Positions 6,379 to 10,148 of a DNA stretch of 10,148 nucleotides are shown in pieces. This stretch comes from Maricaulis sp. GTDB taxonomy: Bacteria; Pseudomonadota; Alphaproteobacteria; Caulobacterales; Maricaulaceae. The notes beneath the pieces are model-generated. The model was not told the DNA's origin and did no database searches. It saw nothing but the letters and a program-made list of their open reading frames with translations. Position 1 is the first letter of the stretch. Each line of letters opens with the position of its first letter. The stretch is from positions 1-10,148 of the forward strand of contig NZLV01000146.1 of the NCBI GenBank assembly GCA_002694345.1, read 5' to 3'. The translations under genes were made by a program, and so were the position numbers.

Positions 6379-7032
6379 TCAGGTCGGAACCTTGATGGTC
6401 TGGGTCTTCTTGCCACCCGTAACCGACCGCCAGGACTGCGTGAAAGCCGTAGCGACCAACGCGATCAGGATGCGGGCGATGATGGTGAAGAAGAGCAGCA
6501 GGATCTTGTCATCCGACACTGCGAACCGGACACCGGACTGCCAACGCCCGGTCAGCGGCAGGTGGGAAAGCTGATCTTCCACCCAATCGGCGGCATCGAG
6601 CATGGTGTGAAGCACATGCTCCATCGTCAGGGCAATGAAGGCCAGCATGATGATGGCGAGCACGAAGGACAGGAAAAGCGTCGCCATCATCGAGGAGATG
6701 CGGCTGACAAAGGTCGGTTCCGACACGCGGATCTTGTTCATGCCGGTCACAGCCGAGAAGGCGGACCCAACAATGCCCAGCATGATACGGGCAATGACGG
6801 TGAAGATCAGAAGGACGATCTTGTCGTCGCTAGCATAGATCCGGACGAGATTATTGTACTGCTCGGGGATGGGCAGGCTGGCAACGGCATCCTCGACCAA
6901 GTCCGCCCCGTCCTGCACCCAGCCCAGCCAGTGCGGCAGGTAGAACCAGAGCAAGACGAGCATGGCCATGGCCATCAGCATGGACACGAAAAGCGTGGCC
7001 GAAATCTTGGACAATCGCCCGAACAAGAACAT
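6379..7032 (-). CDS. Membrane protein with two internal repeats
   Basis: Function unknown. The product has 217 residues from ATG 7032, with GGGGGAAG close upstream. The protein is a duplication: residues 6-92 align without gaps to 111-197 at an offset of 105, with about 38 identities by eye. Each unit has a hydrophobic helix starting in ATLFxS (12-30 and 117-135), a segment with DxADxVED and then LP (41-54 and 146-159), VRxxxSDDKI (63-72 and 168-177) and a second helix in FTxIARI (77-83 and 182-188). Four membrane segments are expected, with both SDDKI loops on the same side. No known catalytic motif is present. The SDDK and VED acidic groups are the most conserved parts between repeats. It is convergent with the esterase and transcribed alone. 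Confidence 0.82.
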   Translation of the reverse strand: MFLFGRLSKISATLFVSMLMAMAMLVLLWFYLPHWLGWVQDGADLVEDAVASLPIPEQYNNLVRIYASDDKIVLLIFTVIARIMLGIVGSAFSAVTGMNKIRVSEPTFVSRISSMMATLFLSFVLAIIMLAFIALTMEHVLHTMLDAADWVEDQLSHLPLTGRWQSGVRFAVSDDKILLLFFTIIARILIALVATAFTQSWRSVTGGKKTQTIKVPT

Positions 7033-7116
7033 GACTTCCCCCAGATCGCAGATGCGATGACGACAAGCCTAGCGGCAAATTAAGTCGAAGTCGCGACAGA
7101 TCGCGCGGCAGGCGAA

Positions 7117-7141
7117 CCGGAGGGACACTCTGCCCCTCCGG
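7117..7141 (-). terminator. Inverted repeat downstream of the secreted-protein gene
   Basis: CCGGAGGG (7117-7124) and CCCTCCGG (7134-7141) form a perfect 8-bp stem with a 9-nt loop. It lies 12 nt after the stop codon of the minus-strand gene at 7154-7495 and ahead of the next minus-strand gene. The sequence after it on the minus strand (TTCGCC) lacks a real U-tract, so intrinsic termination is plausible but weak. Confidence 0.4.
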
Positions 7142-7153
7142 CGCAATCCTGAC

Positions 7154-7495
7154 CTAGTGGCCGACGATCTGAATGGTGATGGCGCTGCCATCGTCCGACC
7201 AGCCGGTCGTGGTCCAGCTGTCCCCCACGGCCAGATCGGAATTCCACGGCCCGCATTGGGACACGGAGCCTTGCTCTGTCTCGATATGGATGCACAGCTC
7301 ACTGTCCAGACTCCAGGAGCCGGAAGCGCCACGGCTGTCGGAATAGCTTCCATCCTCACCGAACCAGGCGTCGAAGCCCTCTTCGCCCAGACTGACCCGG
7401 ACGGTGTGACCGACGGCATTGTCCATCCCGTCCGCCAAAGCTGCCGGTGTCAGGACGAGCATCATCGTGCTTGCTGCCACAAGATAGTGTTTCAT
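7154..7495 (-). CDS. Small secreted protein with two cysteines
   Basis: Function unknown. The product has 113 residues from ATG 7495, with GGGGAGA (7508-7502) 6 nt upstream. An Sec signal peptide is clear: Lys at position 2, a hydrophobic core LVAASTMMLVL and an ALA cleavage site, giving a mature protein starting at Asp22 in the periplasm or outside. The mature part is acidic and rich in Gly, Ser, Asp and Trp, with only Cys68 (SELCIH) and Cys81 (VSQCGP), which could pair in a disulfide. The pattern GSWSLDSELCIHIE, then Cys, then short beta-like strands and TIQIVGH at the end, suggests a small all-beta domain. No catalytic residues are recognisable. Confidence 0.78.
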   Translation of the reverse strand: MKHYLVAASTMMLVLTPAALADGMDNAVGHTVRVSLGEEGFDAWFGEDGSYSDSRGASGSWSLDSELCIHIETEQGSVSQCGPWNSDLAVGDSWTTTGWSDDGSAITIQIVGH

Positions 7496-7587
7496 GGGTT
7501 TTCTCCCCGCATGACTGGCCTTTCCGGCCTTGCGCCCCCTCGCGCGAAACCAGAATAGACCATTCTCCTGTCGCGGGAAAAGGCGCG

Positions 7588-8064
7588 TCAGTCGATCGCG
7601 TCGTCGTCACCGTTATCGGACTGGGGAACCTCGACAATCTGGACCCAGTATTCGCCGATGGAATTGACCACTCGCATGAGACGGTCCAGCGAAATCGGCT
7701 TGACGATGTAGGAGGAGGCTCCGAGCCCATAGCTGGAGAGAATGTCATCCTCGTCCTTGGACGTGGTCAGCACGATGATCGGGATATGGCGCAACTCGGC
7801 GTCGTTCTTGATCTCTTCCAGAGCTTCGCGGCCATCCTTCAGCGGCATATTCAGATCGAGAAGGATAATGCCGGGATAGGGCGCGCCCTCGAGGTTGGCA
7901 TAAGAGCCGTTGCGACGCAGATAGTCGACCAACTGTTCGCCATTCTCGAGAAATTCCAGCGGATTGCGAAGCCGGACTTCCTCACAGGCCTCTTTGAAGA
8001 GCAGACGATCATCCGGATCGTCATCGACCATGAGAATGGTGAAAAGCCGGTTTTCCTGGCTCAT
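7588..8064 (-). CDS. Single-domain response regulator, Rcp1/CheY-like
   Basis: A 158-residue receiver with no output domain. The acidic pocket is Asp14-Asp16 in MVDDDPDD, the phosphoacceptor is Asp70 in LLDLNMP, the switch threonine is in VLTTS (98-102), and the conserved lysine is Lys122 in IVKPIS. The C-terminal helix SIGEYW (135-140) followed by a VP segment matches the Rcp1 group that serves phytochrome-type kinases; the protein ends in an acidic tail (DDDAID). It probably acts as a phosphate acceptor or shuttle for one or both upstream kinases and signals by protein contact. It lies 38 nt after the membrane kinase stop on the same strand, so the three genes are likely cotranscribed. The ATG is 8064; no strong ribosome-binding site is seen. 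Confidence 0.93.
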   Translation of the reverse strand: MSQENRLFTILMVDDDPDDRLLFKEACEEVRLRNPLEFLENGEQLVDYLRRNGSYANLEGAPYPGIILLDLNMPLKDGREALEEIKNDAELRHIPIIVLTTSKDEDDILSSYGLGASSYIVKPISLDRLMRVVNSIGEYWVQIVEVPQSDNGDDDAID

Positions 8065-8085
8065 GTTTTAGGCCCCGTCCTGCTG

Positions 8086-8104
8086 GACCCGTCACTGACG
8101 GGTC
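8086..8104. repeat. Inverted repeat at the kinase-receiver junction
   Basis: GACCCGT (8086-8092) and ACGGGTC (8098-8104) form a perfect 7-bp stem with loop CACTG. It overlaps the TGA of the membrane kinase (8105-8103) and precedes the receiver ATG by about 20 nt. No U-tract follows on the minus strand, so it is more likely an attenuating or mRNA-processing hairpin than a full terminator. Confidence 0.5.
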
Positions 8105-9023
8105 ATGTCTCCGACAGAATCGCCCGATGTCGCGGCAAGATCAAGGTGAAGCAGGCACCTTTCCCTTCTTCCCCGCGGGCGGTGATCCCTCCACCGTGCC
8201 GTTCGGCTATCTTGCGGCAAGTCGCCAGGCCGACACCGGACCCAGAATAGACATCCCGGGCATGCAGGCGGTCCAGAAGGCCGAAAATGCGCTCGGCATG
8301 CCGGTTATCGAACCCGATGCCATTATCGCTCACTTCGATCACAGCCAGCCCGCCTGTGGTGTCCGCCTCTGACCGGGCGGAGATTCGAATATCCACATTC
8401 GCGTCAGCCTGCCGATATTTCAAGGCATTATCGATCAGATTTTCGAACAGGGTTCGCATCTGGTCCGGGTCGGCGGCGACCATGGGCAAGGTGTCGAGGG
8501 TTACACTGTGGGGTGCCTGGACCCGTTCCTCAACGATGCTCGCAACCAGCTCATCCAGAGCGACCGGCTGGACGTTTGTATTCACGTCCCGCACCCGGGC
8601 GTGGGTCTTGAGCTTGTCCAGCAAGGCACGCAAGCGCGTCGCCCCGTCGGTCATTCGCTCCAGATAACGGGACTGCTTCTCGTCCGGAACAGGGCCCAGC
8701 GTGTCGTGAAGACGTTGACCGAACATCTCGATCTTCCGGAGCGGCTCATGAAGGTCGTGCGTCGTGACCCGCACAAACTCGGACAAGTCCGCATTGTCAC
8801 GCTGCAAGCGCTCCATCGCGGCCTCATGCGCATCGACCTGCCGCCAGGACAGAATGGCAATCCCGAGAAGGAGGATCGCCACAACACCCGCTGCGGCCAT
8901 TCCGGCGACCTCCCCCCAGGCGATCGGCACCCAGACGGCCAGCACCAGCGCACTGCCCAGTCCCGACAGGATCGGGACCAGCCGCTTTCGCCAAGCGGGG
9001 TGAGCAGTCCGGGTTTCGTCCAT
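8103..9023 (-). CDS. Membrane-anchored histidine kinase without a sensor domain
   Basis: A sensor-type histidine kinase of 306 residues from ATG 9023. TTG 9032 (309 residues) is an alternative with GGTGG 6 nt upstream. Numbering here is from the TTG. Two hydrophobic helices (about 18-39 and 42-63) are separated by only a few residues, so there is almost no periplasmic loop. A coiled segment to about 85 leads to the HisKA-type box VTTHDLHEPLRKI with His92. The ATPase follows: N-box ENLIDNALKYR (197-207, Asn202), G1 SDNGIGF (235-241), then GSGVGLATCRKIAERHGG (264-281). The kinase is of the phytochrome-related type (COG4251-like). No PAS, GAF or HAMP domain is visible, so the input is unclear: membrane state, a partner or the neighbouring kinase. 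The gene lies between the PAS kinase and the receiver. Confidence 0.9.
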   Translation of the reverse strand: MDETRTAHPAWRKRLVPILSGLGSALVLAVWVPIAWGEVAGMAAAGVVAILLLGIAILSWRQVDAHEAAMERLQRDNADLSEFVRVTTHDLHEPLRKIEMFGQRLHDTLGPVPDEKQSRYLERMTDGATRLRALLDKLKTHARVRDVNTNVQPVALDELVASIVEERVQAPHSVTLDTLPMVAADPDQMRTLFENLIDNALKYRQADANVDIRISARSEADTTGGLAVIEVSDNGIGFDNRHAERIFGLLDRLHARDVYSGSGVGLATCRKIAERHGGGITARGEEGKGACFTLILPRHRAILSET

Positions 9024-9043
9024 TGCGATCAAATACGGCCACC

Positions 9044-9059
9044 GGACGGCGCGCCGTCC
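9044..9059. repeat. Perfect 16-bp palindrome between the two kinase genes
   Basis: GGACGGCGCGCCGTCC is self-complementary over all 16 bases. It sits in the short gap between the PAS kinase stop (9064) and the membrane kinase start (9023 or 9032). As RNA it could fold as a 6-bp GGACGG/CCGTCC stem with a CGCG loop. It could instead be a protein-binding operator on DNA. No U-tract follows. Confidence 0.55.
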
Positions 9060-9063
9060 TCCA

Positions 9064-10148
9064 TCAGGTCACACTGCCCTGCCGGACCGGCAGAAGCAGG
9101 GTAAAGACGGCGCCGGCATCCGGCTCGCCCCAGGCGGTGAGTTCGCCGGCATGGCGCTCAGCGATCTTGCGGCAGGTGGCCAAGCCCACACCAGTTCCGT
9201 CAAACTCGTCACGTCCGTGCAGGCGCTCGAACATGCCGAAAATGCGCTCGGCATGGCGCGGTTCGAACCCGACGCCATTGTCAGCCACGGCGATCCGCGC
9301 CATGGCCCCATTCTCACCCACCTCAACACTCCCTTCGATGGAGATCGAGGGCTGGACGCCCGGACGGCGGAATTTCAGCGAGTTGGCCACCAGGTTGAGG
9401 AAGAGTTGGTGCATCTGGCCAGGGTCTGCCTCGACGGCCGGCATTTCCCCAACCCGGATCGTGGCATTCTCGGCCGAAATGCGCGGCTCGAGATCCGACA
9501 GAACATCGGCAATCACGGCCGACAGCTCGACCGGCAAGAAAGAGGTGGTCTTGGAATTGACGCGCGAATAGCTCAGGAGATCATCGATCAGACGGCGCAT
9601 CCGGGTGGAAGCATCCACCATGCGCTCCAGATAGTGCCGACCGGTATCATCCAAAGCGTCATAACACTTGTTGTTCAACCGCTCGCCAAAGGCCTGGATC
9701 TTGCGCAGAGGCTCCTGCAGGTCATGCGAGGCCGCATAGGCAAACTCCTGCAGCTCAGAGTTCGAACGCTTCAGCTCCTGCGCGTAGCGGCGCAAGGCCA
9801 GCTCGTCGCGCTTGCGATTGGTGATGTCGCGGAAGGTGATCACCGCACCCTTGGTCTTGTCGTCGGGATCGAGCGGGGACGAGGCCGATTCAATCGGTAT
9901 GGGTTGGCCTGCCTTGGTCCAAAACACATCCCCATCGGCAGATTCACCGGGCAGGTCCGGGAAATGGATACCGCATTCCTCACGCGGATAGAGCGAGCCA
10001 TCCCGCCGCGAGTGGTGGACGGTGGCGTGCATGTCCTTGCCGATCAGCTCGTGCTCTTCATAGCCGAGCATCTGGCAGGCGCGCGGATTGATGAAAGTGA
10101 CCGTGCCATCGCCGTCAATGCCGTAAATCCCCTCGGCCGCCGTCATCA
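9064..10148 (-). CDS. PAS-domain histidine kinase, N-terminus cut by window edge
   Basis: At least 360 residues; an ATG at 10146 is at the edge and sits at the start of a PAS domain, so the real start is probably outside the window with more sensor domains. The PAS domain is at about 1-110: GIYGIDGDGTVTFINP (6-21), then MLGYEEHELIGKDMHATVHH (26-45), DGSLYP and VITFRDIT. A coiled linker (about 112-135) precedes the HisKA box AASHDLQEPLRKIQAFGERL with His141. The ATPase carries N-box LFLNLVANSLKFR (248-260), G1 ADNGVGF (288-294) and DGTGVGLATCRKIAERH (316-332). No transmembrane segment is visible in this part, so it is probably cytoplasmic. It probably phosphorylates the downstream receiver. 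Its kinase core closely resembles that of the next gene. Confidence 0.93.
   Translation of the reverse strand, partial: MTAAEGIYGIDGDGTVTFINPRACQMLGYEEHELIGKDMHATVHHSRRDGSLYPREECGIHFPDLPGESADGDVFWTKAGQPIPIESASSPLDPDDKTKGAVITFRDITNRKRDELALRRYAQELKRSNSELQEFAYAASHDLQEPLRKIQAFGERLNNKCYDALDDTGRHYLERMVDASTRMRRLIDDLLSYSRVNSKTTSFLPVELSAVIADVLSDLEPRISAENATIRVGEMPAVEADPGQMHQLFLNLVANSLKFRRPGVQPSISIEGSVEVGENGAMARIAVADNGVGFEPRHAERIFGMFERLHGRDEFDGTGVGLATCRKIAERHAGELTAWGEPDAGAVFTLLLPVRQGSVT

Noticed and set aside
6562..7083. Plus-strand open frame rich in His, Gly, Asp and Gln
   Set aside because: It is the complement of the duplicated membrane protein gene. The internal repeat is visible only in the minus-strand frame, so that frame is the real one.
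7517..7529. GGCC-TTTCC-GGCC short inverted repeat upstream of the secreted-protein gene
   Set aside because: The stem is only 4 bp and built from a self-complementary GGCC that is frequent in GC-rich DNA, with no U-tract.
1..10148. Search for tRNA, rRNA, CRISPR, insertion sequences, attachment sites and riboswitches
   Set aside because: No cloverleaf, regularly spaced repeats, transposase motifs, terminal inverted repeats or known riboswitch core were found by reading both strands.

Overview
The window comes from a GC-rich alphaproteobacterium, most likely of the Maricaulales/Caulobacterales group (Hyphomonadaceae or Maricaulaceae type). That placement is inferred from base composition, codon use, the phytochrome-type histidine kinases and the family mix. 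No rRNA or other marker gene is present. The window is almost fully coding, with no tRNA, rRNA, CRISPR array or insertion sequence recognised, and no gap above 300 bases without a gene.

Left part (+ strand): an unrecognised reading frame (72-833) with no credible start codon overlaps by four bases the TTG start of nadB (L-aspartate oxidase). nadC (quinolinate phosphoribosyltransferase) follows after 12 nt. nadB and nadC are the first and third steps of de novo NAD synthesis from aspartate; nadA is not in the window.

Middle (- strand, read from 4776 down to 3244): a COG2236-type purine phosphoribosyltransferase followed by two tandem paralogous four-helix membrane proteins. The last of these ends tail-to-tail with nadC on one shared CTAG. 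Divergent from the phosphoribosyltransferase (+ strand) are a probable third member of the membrane family (4895-5350) and an alpha/beta-hydrolase esterase (5347-6360), coupled by an ATGA overlap.

Right part (- strand): a 217-residue membrane protein built from two ungapped repeats, a small secreted protein with two cysteines, and a signalling cluster. In transcription order the cluster is a PAS histidine kinase (cut by the right edge), a membrane-anchored histidine kinase with no visible sensor domain, and a stand-alone Rcp1/CheY-like receiver. The two kinases look like relatives of each other, and both intergenic gaps of the cluster hold an inverted repeat.

The best candidates for undescribed biology are the three-member membrane family around the phosphoribosyltransferase, the duplicated membrane protein, and the kinase-kinase-receiver cluster. 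No complete new system can be claimed from sequence alone.
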